Assembly: GCA_023396795.1 (NCBI GenBank)
Contig: JAEWUY010000096.1
Coordinates: forward strand, 1 to 28,323
Source: Bacillota bacterium
Lineage (GTDB): Bacteria > Bacillota_I > Bacilli_A > RFN20 > CAG-826
Length of the DNA: 28,323 bases
Direction: 5' to 3'
The notes under the pieces were generated by a model. The model was not told where the DNA came from, searched no databases, and was given only the letters and a program-made list of their open reading frames with translations. The translations under genes were made by a program, and so were the position numbers. Below, in pieces: positions 1 to 7,663 of the stretch; position 1 is the stretch's first letter; each line of letters begins with the position of its first letter.

Positions 1-14
1 TGGTTTACACTCAT
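1..14 (-). CDS. Start of an unidentified gene cut by the left edge
   Basis: Only the first codons are present (Met-Ser-Val-Asn), so no function can be given. The call rests on the start signal: read on the minus strand, AAAGGAGAG lies five to six bases before an ATG at 14-12, one of the best ribosome binding sites in the window. It follows the Sel1 gene ending at 145 in the same direction after a gap of about 130 bases, so it may be the fourth gene of that operon or have its own promoter in the gap. Confidence 0.55.
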
Positions 15-144
15 TTATCTCTCCTTTGCACGTTATTTCTTCAAACACGGCTCGATTGGGCTTACTTGTGATGTTTTCTAGATTGTCCAAAAGCAAACAT
101 ACTTGTCTAACAACGAGTTACTATCAATTCTTATTGGATAATCA

Positions 145-996
145 TCAAAAAGTCTTGAGTAAACTTTTATAATGTGAACTTTTTCGGAGTCTTTTCATCC
201 AATGAATTCTTAAGGGTTGCAAGGCTTCAAAAAGGTCATCCCTTTTAGCCAAGGCCTCGATGTCGTGCTTTGAAAGTATGCCTTGCTCATAGGCTTCTTC
301 AATTTTATCGATATAGTTTTTTTGGCAAAAAGGACAATAATGCCCCTCTTTAAATAAGATGGAATTAGCCGTGGGTCTTTTATAGAGTTCTGGAGGATTG
401 GCATCTGGAGGAAGCGAGAGACGAATAAAAGGAGCGTTCATAGAGTCTTCCATAAAGACCTGTTCCCAGATGTTAACAAAGCAAATATCACAGACGGGAT
501 CGTTTTTATACAATTCATATAACTTTTTTATTTCCTTGTCTTTTAATTTGATGATTTGAGTTAGAAAGTCCTTGCCTCTATTTTCGCCTAATTTCATCTC
601 TCGAAGGGCGTATGTCGCTGAAGCATTAAAGATCTCAATCGCTTTTATGTAATTCGTTTGCGCGCCTTTGCCTTTGCGATGGATCACGCCGAAGTAATAG
701 GCGCCTTTGGAATTACCGCGTTCAAAGGTATAGCGAATTAATTCGTGGGCTTTGGACAGATCTTTCTTGACATGGTAGCCATTAAGATAAAACCAGCCGA
801 GTTCGGCGATGGCAAAGAGATCCTTTTTCTTGGCGGCTTCTTTTAATAAGGGGTAGGCTGCCTTGTAATCATTTTTGCTGTCTTCGGCTTGATTTAAATA
901 ACTCATCGCCGCGTCATAGAGTCCTCTTCTATCTTTGCTGATGATATCGAGGTCATCAGCAGGGGCGTGTAATTTTATAAATTTTTCTAGTTTCAT
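145..996 (-). CDS. Sel1-repeat protein with CxxC...CxxC tail (paralogue A)
   Basis: This 283-residue protein has no signal peptide or membrane segment and is probably cytoplasmic. Residues about 45-130 carry Sel1-like (TPR-related) helical repeats, visible as AELGWFYLNGYHVKKD and then GAYYFGVIHRKGKG. Such repeats usually act as protein-binding scaffolds. The second half has CDIC near residue 170 followed by an N..EQ pattern, and CPFC near residue 222, spaced like a two-knuckle metal site. The same arrangement appears in the gene at 1923-2705, so the two are paralogues. It is the third gene of the operon, 18 bases after the previous stop, with AAGG before its ATG. The Sel1 assignment is firm; zinc binding is inferred from cysteine spacing. 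The partner and biological role are unknown. Confidence 0.85.
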   Translation of the reverse strand: MKLEKFIKLHAPADDLDIISKDRRGLYDAAMSYLNQAEDSKNDYKAAYPLLKEAAKKKDLFAIAELGWFYLNGYHVKKDLSKAHELIRYTFERGNSKGAYYFGVIHRKGKGAQTNYIKAIEIFNASATYALREMKLGENRGKDFLTQIIKLKDKEIKKLYELYKNDPVCDICFVNIWEQVFMEDSMNAPFIRLSLPPDANPPELYKRPTANSILFKEGHYCPFCQKNYIDKIEEAYEQGILSKHDIEALAKRDDLFEALQPLRIHWMKRLRKSSHYKSLLKTF

Positions 997-1014
997 TGTT
1001 TTTTTCCTTTTCTT

Positions 1015-1899
1015 TTAATCGACATCTTCATCAGACTCATCTTCAAAGTCAAAATTCGGATTGTCGTAATTGACATCGCTATAATTGACATAAATTTTTC
1101 CCGTCTCAGTGATGTCTTTCATTTCTTTAACCTTTTGGCTAAACCAAGAATATAGTTTCTCGCCGGAGTATTCCTCGATAAATGGACACCACCCTATGTA
1201 ATATCTCGAATAGTAAATGAAGACTTTATCGCGCTTCCCGAATTTGTTCATGAGCCCGATGGCCAAAAGTTTCATTTTTTCGCGATAATGATCATGACGA
1301 ACGGACCGGGGACCGCTATACAAAAATGATATAAAAAGAATATTATTTGTTAGAAAAACAAACTCAACTTTGTCTTCTTTTTTATACTTATCGATGTCAA
1401 CCGTGACGGGGTAATCAATAAAGGCTTGATAATGGGACTTTCGAAAAAGTTTCAGGGCCGTGCGAATTCCACCACAATAGCGGTTGGATGTATATTCGAT
1501 TTCTCCTAAATTTAAGCTTTTGCCTTTCATCGTCTCGTCAAAAACATATTGTGCTTTAAGCTCGCGAATCTCACTTTGAGTGTCTTCATTCAAAAAGAAA
1601 TGTCTTAATTTCAATCTCGCTACGAGATGAATATATCGATCGTATGCGAACGGTCCATAAAAAGGTTTGCCACTATAAGGGGTGTGATAATGGGGCAGCG
1701 CTGTCATTTTCCTAAACCAGTGTCCAACTTCTAAAAGAGTTAAATTATGAATCGTCCTTTCACTTATCTTTTTGCGAATGACATAACCTTGTTTGCCATT
1801 GTATGACACCAGACGCCGGACCTTTGTGCCGTTAATTTTGGCTTCTCGCTTGTCAAAATAACGGAGAATCTCTAATTTTATTTCGGCAATAGTTTCCAT
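1015..1899 (-). CDS. Unrecognised protein between two Sel1 paralogues, acidic C-terminus
   Basis: I do not recognise a family. The start chosen is the ATG at 1899, because GGAGGAG lies about eight bases before it; an upstream ATG at 1920 in the same frame has no comparable site. This gives 294 residues. The protein is rich in aromatic and basic residues in the middle (for example the stretch around YHTPYSGKPFYGPFAYDRY), contains paired motifs such as NRYCGG and FIYYSRYYIGWCPFIEEY, and ends in a very acidic tail (FEDESDEDVD). No signal peptide or clear membrane helix is visible. It sits between the two Sel1/CxxC proteins with short gaps on both sides, so it is probably co-transcribed and may work with them. 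That partnership is inference from position only. Confidence 0.75.
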   Translation of the reverse strand: METIAEIKLEILRYFDKREAKINGTKVRRLVSYNGKQGYVIRKKISERTIHNLTLLEVGHWFRKMTALPHYHTPYSGKPFYGPFAYDRYIHLVARLKLRHFFLNEDTQSEIRELKAQYVFDETMKGKSLNLGEIEYTSNRYCGGIRTALKLFRKSHYQAFIDYPVTVDIDKYKKEDKVEFVFLTNNILFISFLYSGPRSVRHDHYREKMKLLAIGLMNKFGKRDKVFIYYSRYYIGWCPFIEEYSGEKLYSWFSQKVKEMKDITETGKIYVNYSDVNYDNPNFDFEDESDEDVD

Positions 1900-1922
1900 T
1901 TTTTGCTCCTCCATACTCATCT

Positions 1923-2705
1923 TTAATCAGCCTTTAAAAATATTTTTAAGGCATTCATCATATCGTCTCGACCGTCCAAATAAGTAATTTCTTTTTCACT
2001 AACCAGTCCTTTTTTCACCGCCTCCATCAATGGGTAAATATACTCATCCATGCAATTAACACAGCAAAAACCTCTCCTAATAACCGGTTTCCCATCATCG
2101 TATTCAGGATATTCAATGCGTGACGGTACTTTCCTGATTTCTCTAAAAGGCGATTGTGTAAATGATCGCTGTTCAAAAACATTTTCGTGGCATATATCGC
2201 AAATGGGATCAAGACGATACTTTTTGATGGCGTTGTTTATTTCGTGATCGACCAACAGGAACTTATTGTCGAGGACATCGTGACCGAGCCAATCGCCCTT
2301 GTATGCTTCGCGTGAGGCATAAAGAAAGGCTTTTTCAAAATACTCACCGGCCTTCTTAGAATCTTTTTCAACACCGTCTCCATCGTGATACATTTGTCCA
2401 AGATTAAGAGCTGCAGTCGGATTAAGGCGCTCGACTAGGTCTAGAAAAATTTCTTTGGCTTTTTTGGAATCTTTATCGACAAATTGACCAAAGCGGTAAA
2501 ATTCACCAATCTTACTTAGAGCATAGGAAAAATTCATATCTGCCGATTCTTTGATTAGCTGATAAGCCTTCGCAAGGGTTTCTTCGTCAGGATTTTTGCT
2601 TTCGAGATATTCGTGGCCTTCGTAATATAGTTTGCGACGTCTTCTGCTATGCGCTGGAACGTCGTATGGTGCGGGTGGCAGTTTGCCAAATTTTTGAAAG
2701 TGCAT
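1923..2705 (-). CDS. Sel1-repeat protein with CxxC...CxxC tail (paralogue B)
   Basis: This is the first gene of the Sel1 operon. The start is placed at the ATG at 2705-2703 because AAAGGAGG lies seven bases upstream. A longer reading frame back to 2756 would begin inside the terminator hairpin and has no ribosome site. The 260-residue product has Sel1-type repeats (ALSKIGEFYRFGQFVDKD, then AALNLGQMYHDGDGVEKD) in its first half, then CDIC followed by EN..EQ and later CCVNC. These match the order in the paralogue at 145-996. The repeats imply a scaffold or adaptor; the cysteines imply a metal site, by inference. It lies directly behind a SAM-class riboswitch and terminator, so its expression should rise when S-adenosylmethionine is low. 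That is unusual control for a Sel1 protein. Confidence 0.87.
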   Translation of the reverse strand: MHFQKFGKLPPAPYDVPAHSRRRRKLYYEGHEYLESKNPDEETLAKAYQLIKESADMNFSYALSKIGEFYRFGQFVDKDSKKAKEIFLDLVERLNPTAALNLGQMYHDGDGVEKDSKKAGEYFEKAFLYASREAYKGDWLGHDVLDNKFLLVDHEINNAIKKYRLDPICDICHENVFEQRSFTQSPFREIRKVPSRIEYPEYDDGKPVIRRGFCCVNCMDEYIYPLMEAVKKGLVSEKEITYLDGRDDMMNALKIFLKAD

Positions 2706-2745
2706 ATATGTTCCTCCTTTGTGCATCTTTGCCATAAAGAGGAAT

Positions 2746-2768
2746 AAAAAGCCCATCGGATGATGGGC
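2746..2768 (-). terminator. Intrinsic terminator of the SAM riboswitch
   Basis: A perfect 7-bp stem GCCCATC/GATGGGC with loop ATCC is followed on the minus strand by TTTTT. It lies between the aptamer and the ribosome site of the Sel1 gene, where a riboswitch expression platform is expected. On the plus strand the same stem is followed by CTATTTTT, so it could also stop transcription coming from the left. Confidence 0.88.
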
Positions 2769-2872
2769 CTATTTTTCATAGATTTATTCCCCCATCATTC
2801 AAGCTTTAGCACCTTGCATACCGCAGGTTGCTGACGGGTCATAGGGCTTGTCCCTCGCCGTTCTCTTTATGG
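2746..2872 (-). promoter_or_regulatory. SAM riboswitch (SAM-I or SAM-I/IV-variant type) with transcription terminator
   Basis: Read on the minus strand, the conserved S-box core appears in order: AAGAG, then GGCGAGGGA, GCCC, UAUGA, AGCAACC and GGUGCUAA. Helix P3 forms from ACCUGC (about 2828-2823) with GCAAGGU. Helix P1 has CCAU at 2872-2869 and AUGG on the other side. The P4 arm after GGUGCUAA looks very short, so a SAM-I/IV variant is possible. The switch is explicit: AUGAUGGG (2798-2791), which includes the 3' strand of P1, is perfectly complementary to CCCAUCAU (2767-2760), the 5' arm of the terminator. SAM binding should hold P1, free the terminator and stop transcription. No SAM should give the antiterminator and expression of the Sel1 operon. 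Confidence 0.9.
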
Positions 2873-2880
2873 TCTAATTT

Positions 2881-2909
2881 ACTCTAACACTTCTCATTCT
2901 TTTTGTCGA
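2881..2909 (-). promoter_or_regulatory. Promoter of the riboswitch-Sel1 operon
   Basis: On the minus strand TCGACA (2909-2904, 5 of 6 to the -35 consensus) and TAGAGT (2886-2881, 4 of 6 to the -10 consensus) are separated by 17 bases. The predicted start point, near 2874, falls just in front of the first paired bases of the SAM aptamer, which supports both calls. Confidence 0.6.
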
Positions 2910-2931
2910 TGGCGACATTAATAAAAGAATG
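2895..2931. repeat. Nested inverted repeat over the -35 region
   Basis: On the plus strand the outer arms CATTCTTTT and AAAAGAATG and the inner arms TGTCG and CGACA, around a short GATGG-type loop, form one interrupted hairpin. It overlaps the -35 box of the riboswitch promoter and also lies just after the nitroreductase stop. No T-run follows on either strand, so a protein operator is more likely than a terminator. This is inference. Confidence 0.5.
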
Positions 2932-2951
2932 ACTAAGTTTACTTAAATATT

Positions 2952-3614
2952 TTATTTTATAATCTCAACAACTTGACCAGTTACTGCTTCGAAATGGTAT
3001 TTTAAAATGCCAAAATCAACATTCATATACACTCCAATACCATTCTTTCTAATGGTTGCTACGCCGTTATCGCAAACGATTTTAAACTTCTGCTGATTGA
3101 CAGCGGTTGGGGCTAATAAGGCTGCCTCAACTCCTATGTCAAACCAGGAAGGTTTTTCTCCGATTACTTCAGTTACGTCTTCGGGCTTTTTTGATTTGTG
3201 GGCGTGCCCTTGTGTCTGCCCATACCCAAAAGAAACGACAATTATAATCTTCTCACCCCTGTTGACTGCGACTGGGGTTTTTCTTTTACTATAAGACACA
3301 CCAACCCAACAAGAATTTAGACCAAGTTCCTGAAGCTTTAAGACTAATTCTTCACCATAATAGCCAACTTTGATCTCGTCTTCTTTTTTGCCAATAAAGG
3401 CTATATAGTTAGCGACATTACGAAAACTTCCATAATGGGCTAATAAAGTTTGAAAGGCTTTGGGTTCATCATAGCAAACTTGGATATTAAGTCCGCTTCT
3501 TTCTTTAGAAACCATCACTAACTGATCAATCGCTTTTCTTTTATCTTCTGCGATTGGTGTTTCTAAGTATCTCCTCACTGAGTGACGAGTTTTTATCAAA
3601 CTCATGATATCCAT
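2952..3614 (-). CDS. Nitroreductase-family flavoprotein
   Basis: The 220-residue protein begins with the classic nitroreductase opening, IKTRHSVRRY followed by an acidic partner segment, which in this family contacts FMN. Near residues 95-110 it has LKLQELGLNSCWVG, the usual helix-to-strand signature, and later AALLAPTAVNQQKF, which resembles the late APSA.N.Q FMN loop. Family members are FMN-dependent oxidoreductases using NAD(P)H on nitro, quinone or flavin-like substrates; the substrate here cannot be read. The order of elements (TRHSVR at the start, the APTAVNQQ loop late) fits the TM1586-type branch. It follows the GNAT gene by 21 bases in the same direction with AAAGG before its ATG, so the two are probably one transcript. 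Confidence 0.85.
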   Translation of the reverse strand: MDIMSLIKTRHSVRRYLETPIAEDKRKAIDQLVMVSKERSGLNIQVCYDEPKAFQTLLAHYGSFRNVANYIAFIGKKEDEIKVGYYGEELVLKLQELGLNSCWVGVSYSKRKTPVAVNRGEKIIIVVSFGYGQTQGHAHKSKKPEDVTEVIGEKPSWFDIGVEAALLAPTAVNQQKFKIVCDNGVATIRKNGIGVYMNVDFGILKYHFEAVTGQVVEIIK

Positions 3615-3635
3615 AAATATTTTCCTTTATTTAAC

Positions 3636-4139
3636 TTATATTTCTTTATCGAAAGTAATTCTAGGTTTGGTGCCTTCGATAAGGACTTCTCCACACTGAA
3701 CAAAGCCGTTTTTAACTAGTAGAGCAATCATTGGGGCGTTGCGCTCATGAGTATCAATTCTAATCGTCTTAATATTTCGTTCTTTAGCGATATCTTCTAC
3801 AGCTTGTAATATTTTGCTGGCGATGCCTTGTGAGTGGTATTGGCTTAAAACCGCGAAGCGATGGATAACTAGATAAGGAGGAGGGAACCGCCAATGACCA
3901 GAAACTAAATGATCGTAATCTTTGTCATAATCAAGCAAAGCAATGATTCCGACAATAATCTCGTCCTCTTCCCAAACATAGAAACGATTATTAATGCTAT
4001 CTTCGGCAATCGTTGCAATACTTGGTGTTCCGTCTTGCCACTGACCGGAGTTTTGTGGCTTCAAAAACTCCTGGGCGTCTCTTACAACGTCCATGATCGA
4101 AGGCAAGTCTTGAATAACCGCTAATCGTAGTCCGTTCAT
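3636..4139 (-). CDS. GNAT-family N-acetyltransferase
   Basis: The 167-residue protein shows the GNAT fold: an N-terminal segment ending in RFYVWEEDEIIVGIIALL (strands 2-3), the acetyl-CoA pyrophosphate loop QYHSQGIASKIL near residues 98-110, then a helix and IRIDTHERNAPMIALLVKNGF, the typical motif B ending in KNGF. Family members transfer an acetyl group from acetyl-CoA to an amine; the acceptor cannot be predicted. It is first of a two-gene unit with the nitroreductase. The ribosome site before the ATG is weak, and a small inverted repeat lies upstream at 4174-4197. Confidence 0.85.
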   Translation of the reverse strand: MNGLRLAVIQDLPSIMDVVRDAQEFLKPQNSGQWQDGTPSIATIAEDSINNRFYVWEEDEIIVGIIALLDYDKDYDHLVSGHWRFPPPYLVIHRFAVLSQYHSQGIASKILQAVEDIAKERNIKTIRIDTHERNAPMIALLVKNGFVQCGEVLIEGTKPRITFDKEI

Positions 4140-4173
4140 ATATAGTTATTTTAGCATTGATTAGTGTATCTAG

Positions 4174-4197
4174 TCTTACTCTATATAAGATGTAAGA
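4174..4197. repeat. Small inverted repeat upstream of the GNAT gene
   Basis: The arms TCTTAC and GTAAGA are separated by 12 bases, 35-60 bases upstream of the GNAT start. Position and symmetry suit an operator, but the arms are short and AT-rich, so this could be chance. Confidence 0.3.
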
Positions 4198-4199
4198 TA

Positions 4200-4226
4200 A
4201 GAAAAACCATCAATATAATGATGGTT
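4200..4226 (-). terminator. Intrinsic terminator after the flavin-reductase-like gene
   Basis: On the minus strand AACCATCA and TGATGGTT form a perfect 8-bp stem with a 6-base loop, followed by TTTC and further T-rich bases. It lies about 20 bases after the stop of the last gene of the 8983-4246 operon. Confidence 0.75.
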
Positions 4227-4245
4227 ATCCATTAATAAAGATAAT

Positions 4246-5169
4246 TTATTTCTTTTCCTTATCGCGCTTATCGCGAATTTTATCCATGTCTTCTGGTGTA
4301 ATAACTTTAATGTTATTTTCTTTGGCCCAGGATACACAACCCTTAAGCGCCGTATTAAGGAATATCCGAGGAACTTTGACTAATTTTGCACAAGCCTCGT
4401 CAGTAAATTTAACATCAGGATCAATACGATCGGCAGCGTAACGAACGGACATAATCGATACTTCCCGCATTGGCAAAGGTTCGCGATGAGGACGTTTAAA
4501 ACCAGTGTACCAAAAACTGCTTGAATCGCGATATCCATAGTCAACTGGCACATGCGGAAAAACATTGGCTTTAACACCATTTATAATCGCGAGATGATAT
4601 TTGTCTTTCATTAAAATCTTGTCAATTCGCAAAATGAAATGCGCACCAAAAGGACTCGTGATGCCATTAAAGTCATGATAAGGAGGCGGATAGCCATCTA
4701 AAAGACCGGGCTGATCCTTATCCGCGCCATCAAGTTCCTTCATCCATGTACATTCAAAAACTTGAAAACTTTCGGCAACCACTTTTGGAAATATTTCTTC
4801 AGGATGTTCCTGACTCATCAGTCCATCTTCCAAAGTAAACTTGCAATCTTTCATTTTTTCCTGCGGTGTGTCTCCTGGCCAGCCTAAGCGCACCGCTTCT
4901 TTGAACATCTTCTTATTATCAGGAATAAAGTTCAAAGTACACTTGCCACGAGCTAATAAATGCTGGGCGGTATTTGAAGAATTACGGCAGCAAAGCAACA
5001 TCGCATAATAATCCTTACCAGCGACATAATAAGGCTGGACTAGTGAATACGAACCAAGGCTCGTCATACCATCTTCTGTTAAGGTCCCCACTAAAATAGT
5101 AGGCATTGGAAAAAAGGCTGAGGTTTGATAGAAGTTATCGACAATGCGTAAGTTTTTAAAACTACTCAT
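4246..5169 (-). CDS. Flavin-reductase-like (FMN-binding split-barrel) protein
   Basis: The 307-residue protein opens with NFYQTSAFFPMPTILVGTLTEDG, followed by TSLGSYSLVQPYYV and later LLARGKCTLNFIPD. This is the flavin-reductase-like split-barrel pattern, in which the N-terminal T/S..G segments bind FMN. Proteins of this type reduce FMN or use it as a bound cofactor; the length exceeds the usual 160-200 residues, with an added C-terminal half of unknown role ending in a Lys-rich tail. It has a strong GGAGGAG site and is last in a four-gene operon with a FAD reductase, MFS carrier and DUF2804 protein. It may supply or use reduced flavin in that pathway. That role is inference. Confidence 0.75.
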   Translation of the reverse strand: MSSFKNLRIVDNFYQTSAFFPMPTILVGTLTEDGMTSLGSYSLVQPYYVAGKDYYAMLLCCRNSSNTAQHLLARGKCTLNFIPDNKKMFKEAVRLGWPGDTPQEKMKDCKFTLEDGLMSQEHPEEIFPKVVAESFQVFECTWMKELDGADKDQPGLLDGYPPPYHDFNGITSPFGAHFILRIDKILMKDKYHLAIINGVKANVFPHVPVDYGYRDSSSFWYTGFKRPHREPLPMREVSIMSVRYAADRIDPDVKFTDEACAKLVKVPRIFLNTALKGCVSWAKENNIKVITPEDMDKIRDKRDKEKK

Positions 5170-5199
5170 AATCTCCTCCGATTAGTGATGGCAAGGACT

Positions 5200-6207
5200 T
5201 TACCATCGATTAACAGCGTGTTCAATAAACCCTAAAACGTCTTTAAACTTCTTTCGTCCGTATGGCGTTTCAATTTCACCTGAGAAATAGCCATAAACTT
5301 GATGGCAATGAGTGTCAATAACGACATACTTGTTTTCCGTGTAGTTATCAAAAGTCGGGACGAAGGTAAACTCTAGTTTGCCGTCTTGATCGATAACATG
5401 CCAAGGCGCCATATAATCATTCTTATCTCGCATAACTTCAAGGACGCCTATTTTATAAGCTTTCTTATCGTAAAAGTACATGTTTTCGGTGGCGTTACTT
5501 AGATCGCCAAATCCCCAACCGATATTTAGACCAAAAGGCACGCCGTCTAAATGCGTGGAGACACTGCCCCAAAACCATTCGTGCTTATATGGCCAAACGC
5601 CTCGACCCCAATCTAATAAACCTGTCGCGCCATCAAAATCAACACTTGTCTCACCAAAGGTGACGTGACCATGAGCCTCATAATAATTTTCTTTATAATT
5701 TAGGTAGAACTGGTGTTTCTTGGCAAAGGGTGTGGCAATGACCATCTTGTCATTAGTGACATCATTCTTAACTCGTAACAAGATATCAATATTCTTATAC
5801 TCTTTGTTCGAACCCTTAAAAGATAAAATTCGTTCTTCCTCGCACACTTGAAAAGACATCATAAAATCATGGTATTTAAACTCGCAATAACTTTTTTGTT
5901 CCGGATCAGTATCGAGTTCAGGGACGAAGAACCAAAGAAGAACGCTCGTGGTATCCTTCTTACCCGTTTTAAGATTAATCAAAGTGGCCGTTACCGAAGA
6001 AGCGTAACTAAGATGTCCGATCGTCATTTGGATGACATAGTCACCCTTCATAAACTGATAGAAGTTCCACTCCTTGAGTTTAAAAGGAAAAGAGCGAGCT
6101 TTGTCACGATTATAAACAAAGTTTATCTTTGTGGCGTATCCCGGTTCGTTTAATTGACCGCGATGATTAAGCAACAGGGTTTTCTTGGCTATCTCTTTTT
6201 GATTCAT
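5200..6207 (-). CDS. DUF2804-family protein
   Basis: The 335-residue protein has the features I associate with DUF2804: an N-terminal INFVYNRDKARSFPFKLKEW-type opening, DFDGATGLLDWGRGVWPY near residues 185-205, and HEWFWGSVSTHLDGVPFGLN just after, with many Trp and Gly residues in a beta-rich, lipocalin-like arrangement. No signal peptide is visible. The family has no established activity that I can name with confidence; related lipocalin-like folds handle hydrophobic ligands. Its first 41 bases overlap the end of the MFS gene, implying translational coupling. The operon company (FAD reductase, carrier, flavin-reductase-like protein) suggests work on an uptaken or exported hydrophobic compound. 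Confidence 0.8.
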   Translation of the reverse strand: MNQKEIAKKTLLLNHRGQLNEPGYATKINFVYNRDKARSFPFKLKEWNFYQFMKGDYVIQMTIGHLSYASSVTATLINLKTGKKDTTSVLLWFFVPELDTDPEQKSYCEFKYHDFMMSFQVCEEERILSFKGSNKEYKNIDILLRVKNDVTNDKMVIATPFAKKHQFYLNYKENYYEAHGHVTFGETSVDFDGATGLLDWGRGVWPYKHEWFWGSVSTHLDGVPFGLNIGWGFGDLSNATENMYFYDKKAYKIGVLEVMRDKNDYMAPWHVIDQDGKLEFTFVPTFDNYTENKYVVIDTHCHQVYGYFSGEIETPYGRKKFKDVLGFIEHAVNRW

Positions 6208-7654
6208 TGTTTTCTAATAGTTCTTTTTCTTTTTCGGCTTTCATTCGTTTATTATATGTCAACCACGCGAAGACTAAAGGCCCAACGGTGGCTAAAACGA
6301 GAAGTCCAGCGAACAGGAATAAGTTTTCCTGGGGAATATCAATCGGATTACCGTACAAATCAAGTCGTTCCATATGATTGGTATTTTTAATAATTAGATT
6401 ACCAATTAAGGTTCCAATTAGCATCGGCACTAAAGTGAAGAATAAGGAACGAATGCCTTCGAATTGACCACGGTTTTCTTCTGGAAACAAACCACGAACC
6501 CAAATCATGCAAGTTTGAGTAATTAAGACATATCCGACACCGACAAGGAAGACGGCTAGAATTAAAGGAATATTTTTTAAGGCGAGGAAAGAAGAGGAAT
6601 CAACGCTTTCGGGTCCCTTAATAAAGAAGTATAAAATTAATAAGCCCAAAGCGTTGACGACCACCGCCATCAAAGCCACGAATGGTATTTTGTTTTTATT
6701 AATTAGTTTGGCAAAAGGAATTGTAACTAAAACTGCAAGTAACAAGGCAATACCTTGAATTAGACCCATGTCACCCGCGGTAAAGCCAATATCATAAATT
6801 AGCCAGTTGCCCATATGGACGAAATAGAAATTAAAAGGAATAAAGAAGAAACAGGCAACAAGGTTGGCAAGTAACATTTCTTTGTTATTCGGATTGCCGC
6901 GTAATTTTTTAAAATTAAAGACATCAAAAAATTGTTTAAAGTACGACCCTTCTTTATTAGGTTTGGTTGTCGGTGCATCTTTCATTAAGAAGATTGAGGC
7001 GACAGCAATTAGAATAACGGCAATACCTAAAGCCCAGAACAATAATTGATAATTATCTTGGCTAGGATCATAGTTAGCGGTCCCGACGGTCGGATTACCA
7101 ATGTTGACTAAGGCTCCGCCTAGAACTGTACCCACGACCGTACCAATAACTGGTAAAGCCGCTAAAGCCGCTCCAACTTGACCTTTGTTTTTAGGGGTTG
7201 TGTAATCATTAACCCACGTATTATAACCAGCGTCAAAAGCCATCGAGCCAAAGAAACTCATAATCGCATCGGTAAAGACAACGAGAAAGCCCGATAAAGC
7301 TACTAAGGCTCCGATATTTGAACTCTTAGCAAATTCTGTCGTACCAAAAAGAATTGTCGAAACGCCCCAAAGCATGTAGCCAATCGACACGAATCTTTTG
7401 CGCTTGCCTAACCGATCGGATAAAGTGCCAAAGATAAATGTCGATAAGGTTGTGACTGTCGCACTGACAATAACCATCCAAGTAACAACACTGACGTCAC
7501 CGCCGATTTTAGCGTAGACAAAGGTGTTGAACCATTGGTTTTCCATGTTCCAGCACAAGTGCCCGGCCAAACCCATGGCCATGATAATAAACCAAAAACG
7601 AAAACTGCCTAGTCCGTGATACTTCTTTTCTTTCTTCGGTTCGGTTGGTTTCAT
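6167..7654 (-). CDS. MFS transporter, 495 residues
   Basis: The protein has about twelve hydrophobic membrane spans. The first loop signature GTLSDRLGKRKRF (near residues 77-90) is the MFS motif between helices 2 and 3. The N-terminus is Lys/Pro-rich and cytoplasmic; the C-terminus ends in a charged tail. Helix 1 carries the stretch LAGHLCWNMENQWFNTFVY, which I have seen in uncharacterised Firmicutes MFS carriers. The substrate is unknown. GGAGG precedes the ATG by five bases, and the gene begins 9 bases after the stop of the FAD reductase, so the two are co-transcribed. A carrier with two flavoproteins and a DUF2804 protein suggests import or export of the compound those enzymes act on. Confidence 0.88.
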   Translation of the reverse strand: MKPTEPKKEKKYHGLGSFRFWFIIMAMGLAGHLCWNMENQWFNTFVYAKIGGDVSVVTWMVIVSATVTTLSTFIFGTLSDRLGKRKRFVSIGYMLWGVSTILFGTTEFAKSSNIGALVALSGFLVVFTDAIMSFFGSMAFDAGYNTWVNDYTTPKNKGQVGAALAALPVIGTVVGTVLGGALVNIGNPTVGTANYDPSQDNYQLLFWALGIAVILIAVASIFLMKDAPTTKPNKEGSYFKQFFDVFNFKKLRGNPNNKEMLLANLVACFFFIPFNFYFVHMGNWLIYDIGFTAGDMGLIQGIALLLAVLVTIPFAKLINKNKIPFVALMAVVVNALGLLILYFFIKGPESVDSSSFLALKNIPLILAVFLVGVGYVLITQTCMIWVRGLFPEENRGQFEGIRSLFFTLVPMLIGTLIGNLIIKNTNHMERLDLYGNPIDIPQENLFLFAGLLVLATVGPLVFAWLTYNKRMKAEKEKELLENNESKRDSQENPVA

Positions 7655-7663
7655 AAATGCCTC

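Noticed and set aside
2706..2756. Upstream extension of Sel1 paralogue B by 17 residues
   Set aside because: It starts inside the riboswitch terminator, has no ribosome site, and AAAGGAGG sits in front of the ATG at 2705.
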